Part shown: positions 1 through 11,071 of the stretch, one piece after another | Numbering within the stretch: the stretch's first letter is position 1 | Layout: the number at the start of each line of letters is the position of its first letter | Origin: Pycnopodia helianthoides | Lineage: Eukaryota > Echinodermata > Asteroidea > Forcipulatida > Asteriidae | Assembly: GCA_032158295.1 (NCBI GenBank) | Contig: CM063255.1 | Span: forward strand, 13,978,094-14,042,093 | DNA: 64,000 nucleotides | Direction of reading: 5' to 3' | Made by a program: the position numbers and the translations under genes | The notes under the pieces: model-generated | Databases searched by the model: none | What the model saw: the letters and a program-made list of their open reading frames with translations, nothing else | What the model was told of the DNA's origin: nothing

Positions 1-342
1 TGTTTCCAATCAGAGTATAGGCTAGTAGTCCGTTAGAGAGAGAGCCTGCAGCATGTTTTTTAAAGCACAAAATGTACTCCTTGTACAAGACGATGCATAC
101 ATTACTGTAAAAACATCAAAATTTTCCCCTCTCCATGATCTACTGCATGAGAGAGTTTTATACTATTGTTTCGTTAATCATTTGTAACACTTGTGTTGTA
201 AACAAGCGTCTACGTCACGCACGTGTGCATGCTGCCAGTGCAAAAATAAAAGTATAGCAAAACAAATCAATCATGAACATGAACTTTATCTTTAATATGA
301 ACAGTTTGGAAACTACATAAAAAGAAGTGGAAAGAACCTTAC
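1..342. other. Intronic sequence, no gene seen
   Basis: AT-rich sequence downstream (on the minus strand) of the EGF exon that begins at 343. No acceptor plus open domain-like frame was found, so it is read as intron of the mosaic receptor gene. Confidence 0.5.
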
Positions 343-456
343 TTATTTCACATCTTACTCCTATCCAACCAGGACTACATGTACAGGAAAATGCATTCAC
401 TGAATCGGCACAGGTTCCTCCATTCAAACAGGGATTTGAAGAACACTCAATGATAT
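343..456 (-). CDS. EGF-like domain exon, type A (3'-most in window)
   Basis: A 114-nt exon encoding one EGF-like module of 38 residues, with six cysteines and the order EC, PC, TC, SC, TC, RC. On the minus strand the acceptor is ACAG just before ATATCATTGAG and the donor is GTAAGG after GAAATAA. The first codon is split (G|AT), so the exon is phase 1-1. The module starts [14 protein letters not shown] and has the Cx(D/N)x4(F/Y)xC pattern of Asp/Asn hydroxylation sites ([10 protein letters not shown]). The third residue of the calcium-binding start is I rather than N/D, so calcium binding is less certain than in type B exons. It belongs to the extracellular array of the mosaic gene. Transcription continues beyond the left edge or ends out of view. 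Confidence 0.88.
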
Positions 457-645
457 CTGTACACATCAAATACAAGTACAAATTATCAACCTTTTTAAAA
501 GTAGTTTTTTCTACAATGGCCTTTGTTATTCCCCCAATGACAATTTCCGGGAAAGTTATTGTACTTAGTAAATTCGACTGAATGCAACCTCGGAAGCAGC
601 AGCAGAGACATAACCTTCAGGGGATGTGCCTTTTAAATTCAATTA

Positions 646-1010
646 TCAAGTAGGAAACCACAAGGGAAACTGACTGGGTAATTTTTTAAAGAGAAAAATC
701 AAATAGAGCAGGATTTGAACCTGCGACCTCCCAATAACATGCCGGTGCTATACCAACTGGGCTATCTCCCATTTTGTCAATAACTTTGTTCAAAAGTGCC
801 AGTCAGTAGCCATTCAACCTGTGACTTCCGTAGAGCCAGGGATCACACCCAAGTTTACGATACCATCTGGGAAGCGACGGGAGAAGTATCACTTTAAAGG
901 CATGCAACTTTTATTTCAAATATAAACCACAAGGGAAACTTAATGGTTCAATATTTCCTTGTTTAACCCAAAATTTACCCAGTCAGTTTTCCTAGTGGTT
1001 TATCACTTGA
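646..1010 (-). mobile_element. Fold-back element enclosing a tRNA-derived SINE head
   Basis: Arms at 646-685 and 971-1010 are inverted copies sharing the core AACTGACTGGGTAA. Between them, on the minus strand at about 709-772, lies a tRNA-like segment with an A-box (TAGCCCAGTTGG) and a B-box (GGTTCAAATCC), the two internal pol III promoter elements. The acceptor arms do not pair, so this is tRNA-derived rather than a functional tRNA. A second copy of the tRNA-like part and the right arm lies at about 8,874-9,140. Confidence 0.6.
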
Positions 1011-1184
1011 CAATAAAAATAGTATGCACACAAAGAAAACCAGCTTCCACAAAATGTGCCCATCCCCTAAGAAGTTATAATCGATGAACTGTTCGGAACA
1101 TTCCTTCGGGCCTAGAACTTTTGAGATTTCCTGTATGACTGATGAACTGTGTAGAAACTACATATCAACTGTTTGAAAACTTAC

Positions 1185-1298
1185 TTATTTCACATTCAGC
1201 TCCTGTCCAGCCTTGAATACATGTACATGTAAAACCATTCACTAAGTCCAAACATGTTCCTCCATTCATACAAGGACTTGAGGCACACTCATTGATAT
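1185..1298 (-). CDS. EGF-like domain exon, type B (calcium-binding type)
   Basis: A 114-nt phase 1-1 exon for a 38-residue EGF module beginning [14 protein letters not shown] and ending in GAECEI, with six cysteines. The D-I-N-E start with a later C-L-D-L-V-N-G-F is the calcium-binding EGF pattern. Splice sites on the minus strand are TCACAG before ATATCAATGAG and GTAAGT after GAAATAA. The exon sits in a block of about 200 bp of conserved flanking intron that recurs around every type B exon, which shows that exon and intron were duplicated together. Confidence 0.9.
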
Positions 1299-3622
1299 CT
1301 GTGAACAAATCATATGAAAATATACCTTACATCCCAATTTTTAATTTTCAAATCTGAAAGTCTGATTAAGACTGTTACCCTTGTTATTAGCTAGTTTAAT
1401 AAATCCCTCCAGTGCGCAAATCCCTCAGTCCCCTTGGGACATGTACACAACCTTACCAGTTGACAGCTGGCAAAACTTATCTCAATATTCTGGCCATATA
1501 TAGTGGGATAAACTAACTGATAGCAATTTCAAGTTCTTCCAGATGGTCTAGAGAAAATTCCAGGGGCAATTCAATGAATATATGCAAGGGGTGGGGTCAG
1601 GATTTTCTTCGTTCTGATAATGGCCCACTTTGATGCTTTTTTTAACATACTTTTTTTTCTTCATTATTTCCGTGCTTATCCGCTCCTAATCCCCCCCACA
1701 CATGCACATACTGTAGTAGTAGCTACAACTCACTCATAAAGACTACAACACATTTATTAAAACTCTTAGACCTATCAACCAAGTATGTAATGTTTGCCAA
1801 CAATGGAGTCAATGGGGGAAATCCCCTGAGTCCAGCCGACCAGTGGAAGTTCTAAACAATGTAGGGTAAACGACTCTGCCCTGGCACTCAAACTTTAAAT
1901 TATGTTTCTCAAGCGTATTCTCTGAAAAGTCAAGGAAAATGGGATTACAACTAAATTCCTGCGCAGAGAAAAAAAATGCTAAATCAGCCAGTTGCAGACT
2001 GGTACGCTTACGCACTATAGTTAATATGCGTTGGCATTTTATTTTATTTAAAATAAAAACAGCATACCCGCTTTTGTGAGTTTATTAATAAATAAGAAAA
2101 CAAGGAAAAAGAGTCAATTTTAGTTGGCGTGTTATTTTATGTTTTAAAACCTTGCAGTACGAGTGACCGGTTTTATACACTAACACTAATGGTGTCAGTC
2201 AACAACTGCCACTATGTAACTGCGTGCACGCGGGCATATACCGCTACACAAATGGACCCCAAACATTCCCAACTTCTTTCAGACAGTCCATAGATTGTAT
2301 AACAACTCCCACAATATATTCCCCTTGTACCTACTTGGCATCCCCATTGCTTCACTGACAACACTTATGCTCGAAATACATCAAGACCTATTGCTCCATT
2401 CACGCAGTCAATTGCCTTCATAAGCTCCGCCCCCCTTCCCCAAGGTTTACCAGACCAGAAAATACTTGGCAGGCTTTGATTAACACCAGCTGGCAACCAT
2501 TCAAGTTTGTAACGTATTACATTCACTGATAAAAGCTTGAATGACAGCTTCAAATACCCCAACTGCCCCTATGCTAAGCCTATAGCGCACAAGGCAATGG
2601 GAAAACCCCTGAGGGTCACTGACTTGCTCAGTTGTTTTTGCTCGACCAGGGTGAACCAATAAATCAAGGCCACTCAAACTTTTCAATTTGTTTCTCGAGC
2701 GTATGATGAAGGAAGTCAGGAAAAATTAGTTTTTTACAAAATGAATCAGCGGAGTAATTAAGAAAAATGTAAAATGTGGCAGTAGGTGACTGGCTCTACC
2801 CTTTAATGCAGGGGGGCACATAGCATATTTATGAGTTTCCTTAAAAAAGATACTTCAACATTAAAATGTAACGAAAATGCTATTAAACCATGTATTGTCA
2901 TCCGTTAATTTTCAACAGACTACAGAGCTGTCCATTATATAGTGTTTTGTTCTCCCTTTTGATACAGAACTATTATTTTGACATATATTTTTCTCAACAC
3001 AATTAAATAAGGGAACCTAAAAATGGAAACGAAAGGAAAACAACAATTACTAGTGTTGGTGTGTTACGAAGATGAGCGGCCGGAACATGTAAGCCGGGGA
3101 AATAATTCTGCTCTACCCACCCGACCAGCCTCCCCGTCTGGTATTTATCTACCCACCCGACCAGCCTCCCCGTCTGGTATTTATCAATGACACTACTAAA
3201 AATGTGCTAAAACTATTGCCCCTTCAATTTATCACAATAACCATGGCAGAAGATGTACCTTTTTTAAGTGTGTTGATGAAGGGAACTTTGAGGGAACTTA
3301 AATTTCAGCAGCAATGAATAAATCCGAACAGACTTGTATACAGGCGTAGGCCTACATATTGTACTTTCTAAAAAGTACCCAGCTTGGACCATCTACATGT
3401 ACCAACAACAGTTTGTGTGTCCGTTTCCACTGGACAGTCTTAACGGATTGTCGACTTAATCGGAACAATGCCGCGGTCCAGCAGAACATTTTAGCGATCT
3501 ACTGGATTGCGGGCATATGCCCATAAGAACATTCCTTCTCCACTAGAACTTGCCCGACTTTTGACAATTCCCTTATAACTGATGAACTGTTTAGAAACTA
3601 CATCTCGTGTTTGAAAACTTAC
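1299..3622. other. Intron with diverged internal repeats
   Basis: No exon was found. The stretch near 1,800-1,990 recurs in diverged form at about 2,590-2,760. A 36-bp unit (CTACCCACCCGACCAGCC...) is present twice in tandem at about 3,114-3,186. The conserved pre-donor block of type B EGF exons begins near 3,560. Confidence 0.45.
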
Positions 3623-3736
3623 TTATTCCACATTCAGCTCCTGTCCAGCCTCGAGTACATGTACATGTAAAACTATTCACTAAATCCAAACAGAATCCTC
3701 CATTCATACAAGGACTGGAGGCACACTCATTGATAT
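3623..3736 (-). CDS. EGF-like domain exon, type B variant
   Basis: A 114-nt phase 1-1 exon, six cysteines, starting [14 protein letters not shown]. It differs from the other type B copies by F for T after NGG (NGGFC), S for G in LVNSF, and G for E before the terminal isoleucine (ECGI). Donor and acceptor are intact. It shares the NGGFC variant with the exon at 9,491, which suggests those two copies are closer to each other than to the rest. Confidence 0.88.
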
Positions 3737-4029
3737 CTGTGAACAAACCATATAAACAAAAATGCTTTCATCCCAATTTTTAATTTTAAAATCTATAAGT
3801 CTTTTTCGCAAGATACGAGAAATAATTTGTACAGAATGCATGTCCAACAAATACACTTTATAACCATTTGTACATTTTTTCAGATCAGGTTCAATATAAA
3901 ATAACCAGCAGTGATGTGTGAGGTCTTAAAAAGCTTCTTTTTTTATATGAAGATTTGAAGCACAAATTTATGTTTCCCAACAGATAATTTCAGGTTGAAA
4001 TATATAAACTAAACCAGAATTTTAATATA

Positions 4030-5074
4030 TTATAAATATATATGAAATTAGTAGGGTAGATGGCCTTAGCTTTGGATTCAAACCGGACCTTCGTCAGAGG
4101 CATAAACAAGCACAAACGAAAACATATCCATTTATAGCAAAAAAAGAGAGACAAAGAACAATGGGATGGTATCCAGAAAAAGGAGGGACAATTTTAACCA
4201 ATCAAAGTTATTAGTTTACAAACAGTGGGGTGGCTAAGAACCAATCAGAGTAATGTAGTGAGGACAAAAGGATGGTCAGTGAAAAGGTGCATTACTGGAC
4301 CAAGTGGGAAACATGAAAGAACAGGGTTAGAAGGCAAGATGCATCGGGTATGATGCAGCTAACAATAGAACAGGACAAAAGTATGTACAACATTGGAAAA
4401 GTTATAGAACAAGTCTGTGGAGAGAAGGGGTTATAAGGAAAAGAACAGGTCGATCTCGAAAAAAAAATATTGATGAGAAAAAATGGTTAAAGTTGGCCAG
4501 TGGAGAGAACATTATTTACGGAAGAGAGCGGGTTATCAAATCCTCTGCAAAAGGGATAGGTTTCTAACGGGTTGATTTTTAAAACAATTTATTGGGAAAA
4601 AGAAGGGAAAACAAATCAACTAGTGAAGAGAACAGGTTATTAACAGTAACTGTATTTATATTACATGAAATAAATAAGTAAGCAGTAAGTGAAATGGGGG
4701 TGATGGGAATTTATTTGAGGGTTGGACTGTCACCATTGCAAGCCTCAATCACTATAATTATAAGTTCAACATCTTTGACGTTGTGATTATGGCTGTTGAA
4801 GTGGATGGAGACGGGGTATGGTTTATTGGTCTTTATGGAAGAGACATGGTTCGCAATGCGAAAACTGAGTTTGGTTTTAGTCTCTCCCACATATTGTAGT
4901 CCACATCACTTACATGGTATAACATAGACTACATTGGGTGTGCTGCATTGGGAGTTGGTCTTGATATTGAAAGAGGAGCCAGTGCTATGGCTCTTCACTT
5001 TAACGCCGGTTTGATGTAGAGACACATTTTACATCTAGAACGGGTACAGTTGTGACAACCCTGTACCCTGGAAG
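4030..5074 (-). mobile_element. Penelope-like element 3' fragment with GIY-YIG endonuclease remnant
   Basis: The minus strand at about 4,700-4,925 translates to CGLQYVGETKTKL followed by RIANH, PVSIHFNSHNH and a VELIIIVIEA-like stretch. This matches the GIY-YIG endonuclease at the C-terminus of Penelope-like retroelements. A TGA interrupts the frame between PCK and CGLQ, so it is a pseudogene. The plus-strand interval 4,030-4,690 lies downstream of the ORF and would be its 3' untranslated tail. The element abuts a LINE fragment of opposite orientation at about 5,075. The family call is firm at motif level; the clade is not assigned. Confidence 0.7.
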
Positions 5075-5078
5075 TCGT

Positions 5079-5667
5079 GGCCACATGCAAGACGATCTAG
5101 ATAATTTTAAGAAGTGGTCTGATGCTAATCACTTGCAGCTAAATCCCTCCAAATGCCAGGCCCTCCAGGTGTGTTTCAATAACTCCCATTAACATATTGG
5201 TAATTTAACAATTTAAAAATCTGTTTATTTTGTTACAGAGGCCAAAATTCTGGGCTTTTAGATTAACCACGCAGATTAACCATTTTGGATTTAGGTTGGA
5301 TGAATTAAGAATTGTTTTTAATGGATATGTCTGTCCAGTTTTAGAAAATGGTGATGTCATCTGGCACTCAAGTATTACTGTTAAGCATACCCATACCATT
5401 GAGACTATCAAAAAACGTGCCCTCAAAATTATATTGGGTAATAGTTATCATTCGTAGAACTCTGCTCTTTCATCACTTGGCCTTGACTCTCTGGCTGGTA
5501 GGAGAGAGGCACACTGCAGGCGTTTTGCTAATGAACTCGCTAACAACCTTCGCACTAACAGGCTTGAGAGTCATGGTCGAAACCTCCGGAATAGTCATCA
5601 TGTTTCAACCATCCCCACTAGATCCTGTCGTTTTAAAAATAGCACTGTTCCTTATGTCATAAGTTGA
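5079..5667 (+). pseudogene. LINE (CR1/L2-like) reverse transcriptase C-terminal fragment
   Basis: In shifting frames the plus strand reads LQLNPSKCQALQV (the thumb-side motif after the RT catalytic core), then VIWHSSITVKHTHTIETIKK, then LGLDSLAGRREAHCRRFA, then IPTRSCRFKNSTVPYV and a stop. This order is the usual tail of CR1/L2-type non-LTR ORF2 proteins. At least two frame changes and internal stops show it is dead. An AT-rich 3' tail runs to about 5,980. Only the 3' end was inserted or kept, as is typical of 5'-truncated LINE copies. Confidence 0.75.
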
Positions 5668-6101
5668 ATTATTTCTTAATCATTTCTCCATTTTATTGTG
5701 TGTGGTGGTCAGAGTGAGTTTCTTATTATTTAATGTTTTACTCAAACGTTTATGTCCCTTTTAACTAATTCATTTCCCTTTTACACTACAGTGTGGTGTT
5801 TCTTTAGTCAATGTGGTTCTGTTTTTGTTTTGTAGGCGAGATTGCAATCTGCTTAACATATCAAAATTATTTTTGCTATTTTTTATTTGTCATTTCAATT
5901 TCTAACTATTGCAATGACTCTGTAATTTGACCTTCAGGTCAAGAAATTTGTCAATTTTAATAAAATTAGAAATTCAAACAAATTCAATTAAAAATATATA
6001 TACTCTATTTATAAACATATTGATTTTTTGTCAATCACGAATTTGAACTTTAACGTTGATGAACTGTTTGGAAATTAAATAGCTCATGTTTGGAAACTTA
6101 C

Positions 6102-6215
6102 TTATTTCACATTCAGCTCCTGTCCAGCCTTGAATACATGTACATGTAAAACCATTCACTAAATCCAAACAGGTTCCTCCATTCAAACAAGGGCTTGAGA
6201 CACACTCATTGATAT
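6102..6215 (-). CDS. EGF-like domain exon, type B
   Basis: A 114-nt phase 1-1 exon starting [14 protein letters not shown], with V in place of A after the first cysteine and otherwise the type B consensus to GAECEI. Six cysteines, intact splice sites. A 925-bp transposon sits 28 bp beyond it in the preceding intron (minus sense), leaving the exon and its acceptor unbroken. Confidence 0.89.
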
Positions 6216-6243
6216 CTGTGAAATCATATAAAAATATACCTTA

Positions 6244-7168
6244 AAGCCCTGTCACACCTTGACGATTTAGCCAGCGTATGCTGACGTATGAAAAATTTGG
6301 CGAATACGCTGGCGTACGTCGAATTAGTTATGGTTAAGTTTTGTATAAGTTTAAAGCACGCTGAGGCACGCTGGTATATGTCCTAGTATGGCGAGGTCGT
6401 CGAAAATTTGTGTGCATGCACAAAAAATCCTCGGCGTATGCCAGCGTGTGGCTCACACGTCCCGCATTAGTTGTAGGTAAGTTATACGATCATTGACACA
6501 CGTTCACACACGTTCCTTGTAGGTTACTCATAAGTCGGCTTACGTCGAGGTAATGGCTAGCGTACCCAAAACTTATTTCTAACCTATGAGTAACGTGCTT
6601 TGAACCTATGTTGAACTTATCTCCAACGCTTGTTTACATATGTATTTGTATTTGACGTGTTCCGGACGACCACGTAACCTACTGGACATGTTTCTAGCTA
6701 ACAGCTACCGTATAAGGGCGTATTGGCAGCGTTCTTCGAAGTTTTTTTCGGCATGACGGGCATGTGAGATGGTGATGTTGATACTGCGGCGGTGATGTTG
6801 ATACTGTAATGTCTAGTGCGGTTATGATTTGAATCGTCGAGCGGCAGCCTTTTTTACAGGCTACAACACGTGATCGTCGGCGATACGCTGCGTTGCGCTA
6901 TGCATAAGTTAGACTATCGTTGGGCCTAAGTTGTGAACGCCAGCAACACGCTTAGCATTCGTTGGCATAAGTTATTTATAAGTTATCGAAATGTTCAATA
7001 TAAGTTACTATTACATTATGTATACGTCCAATTCGTTACGAATACGCTACATGTATGTGTACGCCCAAAATTGAAAAAAAACATTGATAGTTCAGCGTAT
7101 GCCAGCGTTTTAGAGAAATTTGAGACGTGGGCATACGCTTGCTAAAACGTCAAGGTTTGACAGGGCCT
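6244..7168. mobile_element. Non-autonomous Harbinger-like DNA transposon (925 bp)
   Basis: Terminal inverted repeats of about 40 bp begin AAGCCCTGTCACACC on the left and AGGCCCTGTCAAACC on the right complement. They are flanked by TTA at 6,241-6,243 and 7,169-7,171. Paralogous introns read ACCTTACATCCC with a single TTA, which gives the empty site. A 3-bp TTA/TAA duplication is typical of PIF/Harbinger. The interior has no transposase frame and is packed with short GCGTATGCC and ATAAGTT motifs in both orientations. Confidence 0.75.
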
Positions 7169-7564
7169 TTACATCCCAATCTTTCATTTTTCAAATCTGA
7201 AAGCATTTTTTTTTTTGCAAGACACAAGAATTTTAGTGTACAAAATGCATGTCCAGCAAATAAACTAAACTAACATTAGGGATTTTTATATCAATTTCAT
7301 TATAAAACAACCAGCAGTGATTTGAGGCGTCTTCAAAAGCTTCTTTTTCAATGATATTTCAAGTGCACATTTATGTTTCCCAATAAATAATTTTAATTGT
7401 ACTTTTAAAAACTTTTTTTTTAATCACTGGAACTTTCAGATTGAAATATAAAAACATAACTGAACAAATAAAAAAAATTTGTTGATTTTAGTCACTCATG
7501 TACATGAACTTCAACTTCAATGAACTGTTTGCCAACTTCATACAACAATTTGAAACAAACTTAC

Positions 7565-7678
7565 TTAGTTCACATCTTACACCTGTCCAGCCAGGAATAC
7601 ATGTACAGGAAAAAGCATTCACTGAATCGACACAGGTTCCTCCATTCAAACAAGGACTTGAAGAACACTCAATGATAT
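7565..7678 (-). CDS. EGF-like domain exon, type A
   Basis: A 114-nt phase 1-1 exon reading [14 protein letters not shown] ... [10 protein letters not shown] ... GWTGVRCEL. Six cysteines are present. The donor is GTAAGT after GAACTAA. It lies only 224 bp from the next type B exon (7,903), forming a compact A-B pair like those at 343/1,185 and 8,389/9,491. Confidence 0.89.
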
Positions 7679-7902
7679 CTGTACATATTAAGCACAAATC
7701 AAGCAGAAAATAATTAAAATCTATAGAACACCTTTCAAACTTTGTAAATGTTTATTTAAATATACTATGTAAATACCTAAATTAATGCGGGCATATGCCA
7801 ATCGGAACATTCCGTCACGCCTAGAACTTGCTCTACTTTTGAGATTTCCCTTATGATTGGTGAACTGTTAAGAAACTAAATTTCTCGTGTTTGAAAACTT
7901 AC

Positions 7903-8016
7903 TTATTTCACATTCAGTTCCTGTCCAGCCTTGAATACATGTACATGTAAAACCATTCACTAAATCCGAACAGGTTCCTCCATTCATACAAGGACTTGAG
8001 GCACACTCGTTGATAT
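7903..8016 (-). CDS. EGF-like domain exon, type B
   Basis: A 114-nt phase 1-1 exon starting [14 protein letters not shown], with S for L before DLVNGF (CSDLVNGF) and T for A before ECEI. Six cysteines and intact splice sites. The adjacent intron block is shared with the other type B exons. Confidence 0.89.
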
Positions 8017-8388
8017 CTGTGAATAAATTATATGAAAATTTACCTTACATCCGAATCTTTCATTTTCAAATCTGAAAAGGTGTTGTATGCAAGACACAAT
8101 GAAATAAATTGTAAAGAATACTTGTCCAACAAACACACTTCACAAACATTTTGTAAGGGATTTTCATATCAATTTCGTTATAAAATAACCAGCAGTGATT
8201 TGTCGATAATTTATTTGTACTTATTTAAACTTTATAATCATTGAAACTTTCAAATTGGAATATAACCACATAACTTGAAAACAAATTCACAACACAATAA
8301 AACTGTTGATTTTAGTCAATTATGTACAAGAATTTTACCTTTAATGAACTGTTTGCCAACTTCATACAAAAATTGGGAACAAACTTAC

Positions 8389-8502
8389 GCAATTCACATC
8401 TTACTCCTGTCCAGCCAGGAATACATGAACAGTTAAAAGCATTCACTGAATCGACACAGGTTCCTCCATTCAAACAAGGACTTGAAGAACACTCAATGAT
8501 AT
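8389..8502 (-). CDS. EGF-like domain exon, type A variant
   Basis: A 114-nt phase 1-1 exon close to the copy at 7,565 but reading AFNCSC instead of AFSCTC, which creates an N-C-S sequon, a possible N-glycosylation site. It ends RCELR because the donor context is GAATTGC|GTAAGT instead of GAACTAA|GTAAGT. All six cysteines are kept. Confidence 0.88.
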
Positions 8503-8873
8503 CTGTACATATCAAGCAAAACTCTAAATTATCAAGCTTTTATAACAATGTTTTTCTAAAAGGACCTCTGTTATTCTCCTTTATAGCAAATTCTTGGCAA
8601 TATAATAGTGCACTTTGTAAATTCGCTTGACAATTTAAGCAAATAATTAAAATCTATAGAACACCTTTCAAACGTTTTAAATGTTTATTTAAATGTACTA
8701 TGTAAAATACTTTAAATAATGAAGTTCATTGAGTTTCACTTAACTTACATGCTTACCATGCAGATAGCACTAGAACCAAGAAAAAGGTGTTTGATTAAGT
8801 TTACACAAAGATACACAAACTACTTGTATGTTTGAATACAAATAATAATTTGGGTTCAACAAAGAAAAGTTGA

Positions 8874-9140
8874 GTAGAGCTGGATTTCAACCTGCGACTT
8901 TCAGAGTAATGTGCCTGCACTCTACCAACTCAGCTATCTAGCCCTAATGTTTGCGGTCTCCCTATTTTGTCAATACCTTTATTTGGGGCTGCCGGTCAGA
9001 AGCCATTCAACTTGTGACTGCTGTATTGCCAGGGATCGCACCAAAGAACTGGGAAGCGTCAGCAGAGGGATCATCTTAAGGGGATACTTCTTTAAGGGAA
9101 ATTGACTGGGTCAGTTTCCATTGTGGTCTAATACTTGAAT
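8874..9140 (-). mobile_element. tRNA-derived SINE-like repeat, second copy
   Basis: The minus strand has an A-box (TAGCTGAGTTGG) and a B-box (GGTTGAAATCC) at about 8,880-8,945. The flank resembles the one around the element at 646-1,010, including the AACTGACCCAGTC-type arm near 9,105-9,140. The opposite arm is missing here, so this copy is truncated. Confidence 0.55.
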
Positions 9141-9490
9141 ATAAAAATAGTATGCACACAAATAACCTCAGCTTACAAAGAATGTACCTGCACTCAGAGA
9201 AGTTTAAGGAGCTTCTAAAAAATTGGAATGGTAGGAACATTCTTTTTTAAAACAGTAGAGTTTTCCCCGCGGGCGTAAATTGATCGGTCCGTAGGACTGC
9301 CGTAGCATTCCCTTGGATCGTTCAAAATACCAACACAGGCGACTCATCCCAGTTGTGAGAATGAGCCCGTAGGCCTATAGGGCGTTAAAACATACATGTG
9401 ATGCGATGATAGTACGTGCCCGATATTTGAGATTTCCCTTTTGACTGATGATTTGTTAAGAAACTACATATGTCGTGTTTGAAAACTTAC

Positions 9491-9604
9491 TTATTTCACA
9501 TTCAGCTCCTGTCCAGCCTTGAATACATGTACATGTAAAACCATTCACTAAGTCCAAACAGAATCCTCCATTCATACAAGGACTTGAGGCACACTCATTG
9601 ATAT
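9491..9604 (-). CDS. EGF-like domain exon, type B (first of the 3' EGF run)
   Basis: A 114-nt phase 1-1 exon, [15 protein letters not shown] then [10 protein letters not shown] and GAECEI, with six cysteines. In transcription order it is the first EGF module after the second WSC-CCP cassette. Introns of about 2.6 kb separate it from the CCP exon at 12,200. Confidence 0.89.
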
Positions 9605-9813
9605 CTGTGAACAAATCATATTTAAAAAAATGCTTTCATCCCAATTTTTAATTTTAAAACCTGAATGTTTTTTTTGCAAGACACTTGACTTAGAGTGTAC
9701 GAAATGCATGTCCAACAAATAAATTTCACAAATATTTTTAAGGAATTTTAAAATCAATTTCATAATAAAATAACCAGCAGTGATTTGTGGCGTCATACAA
9801 AAGCTTCTTTTTT

Positions 9814-10023
9814 AGTCCTTTCCGATCATGAATGAAAGACCTACAATTGTAGGTCATCCTTTCCAATCATGTAGGTCTTCCGTTCCGATCATGAATGAAA
9901 GACCTACAATTGTAGGCCATCCTTTCTGATCATGAATGAAAGACCTACATTGAAGGTCATCCTTTCCGATCACGAATGAAAGACTTACAATTGTAGGCCA
10001 TCCTTTCCGATCACGAATGAACA
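9814..10023. repeat. 41-bp palindrome-bearing tandem array, left block
   Basis: About five units of roughly 41 bp, each containing TCCTTTCCGATCATGAATG and an 18-bp perfect or near-perfect palindrome, GACCTACAATTGTAGGTC. One unit is shortened. A sister array lies at about 11,072-11,200. Confidence 0.85.
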
Positions 10024-11071
10024 TATGAATTTGTGATGTAAAGTAATCTGTTCAAACAGTCAGCGGGCGCGCGCCGTGCCGCGCTGTGTACAAATTTTCT
10101 TCAAAACCAGGGTTCTTGGCCATGATTGTTATTATAGCTTTGCAACCGTTTATCGTAAAGCTTAGTCCAAAACGGAAACACAAAGGGTAAAACCTCCTCT
10201 TTTGACTCGTAAAACATTGGTTTCAAATGAAATATGTTTTGCCACGTCTTTTTGGGGTTCATTCGTTCAACTGCGGTCACATTTCCTATGGAGAGTGCTA
10301 CAAAATTTGTCTTTTTTGTCGCATGAGGGCTCTTAATTCGACCATAAGTCAACAAGCCGACGGCTGATTCCTTAGTCCGAAACGGATTTGGAAAGTTTAC
10401 ATACTGACCAACACAGTGCTCTAACAAATTTTGTGATTGGACAAATGTTACCAACGTCATTTTTGAGTTGAACTAAAGACCAATGAAAAGTTATTTTACA
10501 GCTTCTAAAAAGCCGTTGCTAAAACATCTGTTTTACAAACTTCCGCAGTGTCAACTCTGAAACCACAAAACAATTTTCTAAAATGATAAGTTCATGTACT
10601 AATTGGAAGGTTTCACGGGCAAAATATATATGAGCAGAATCAGTAATGTATACACTTTCTTCTTGTGAACATTTTTTTCTAAGATAGTGTCACACATTTT
10701 TATAATGGCAAGTTAAGTTTTGCTTCACTGATGAAAATTGAGCACTGGTTGTGTGTACGTTTTTGTGTGTGGCGATGACATGGACTATACCACCATTGGT
10801 TCATAATGTGCTGGAAAGTTGGTTACAATTTAATAAGTTAATTGTTAATAACAATAATATGTCGCATTTCCTTCTCTGCCTCAAATTGTTTGCATTAATA
10901 ACGTGATATTTATTTAGTTACACGGAAACACTCCTGTCCACACAATGGTATCTACCATGAAACTGTTTAGGCGCGCACGGACCACGCTCGCTGTGTGTGT
11001 GTATTCTGTATGGTATGAGCTATTTACGTGGGAAAATAAGTTTACATATTTGTACACAACAAATTCATATG
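10024..11071. other. Spacer between the two palindromic arrays; unrecognised open frame
   Basis: About 1 kb of unique-looking sequence. A 119-codon open frame on the minus strand (10,101-10,460) has no domain I recognise and no splice or promoter support, so it is not called as a gene. The interval may be the body of a transposon whose subterminal regions are the two arrays. Confidence 0.3.

Noticed and set aside
10101..10460. 119-codon minus-strand open frame between the palindromic arrays
   Set aside because: No recognised domain, no splice or promoter support, and the interval looks like a transposon body.
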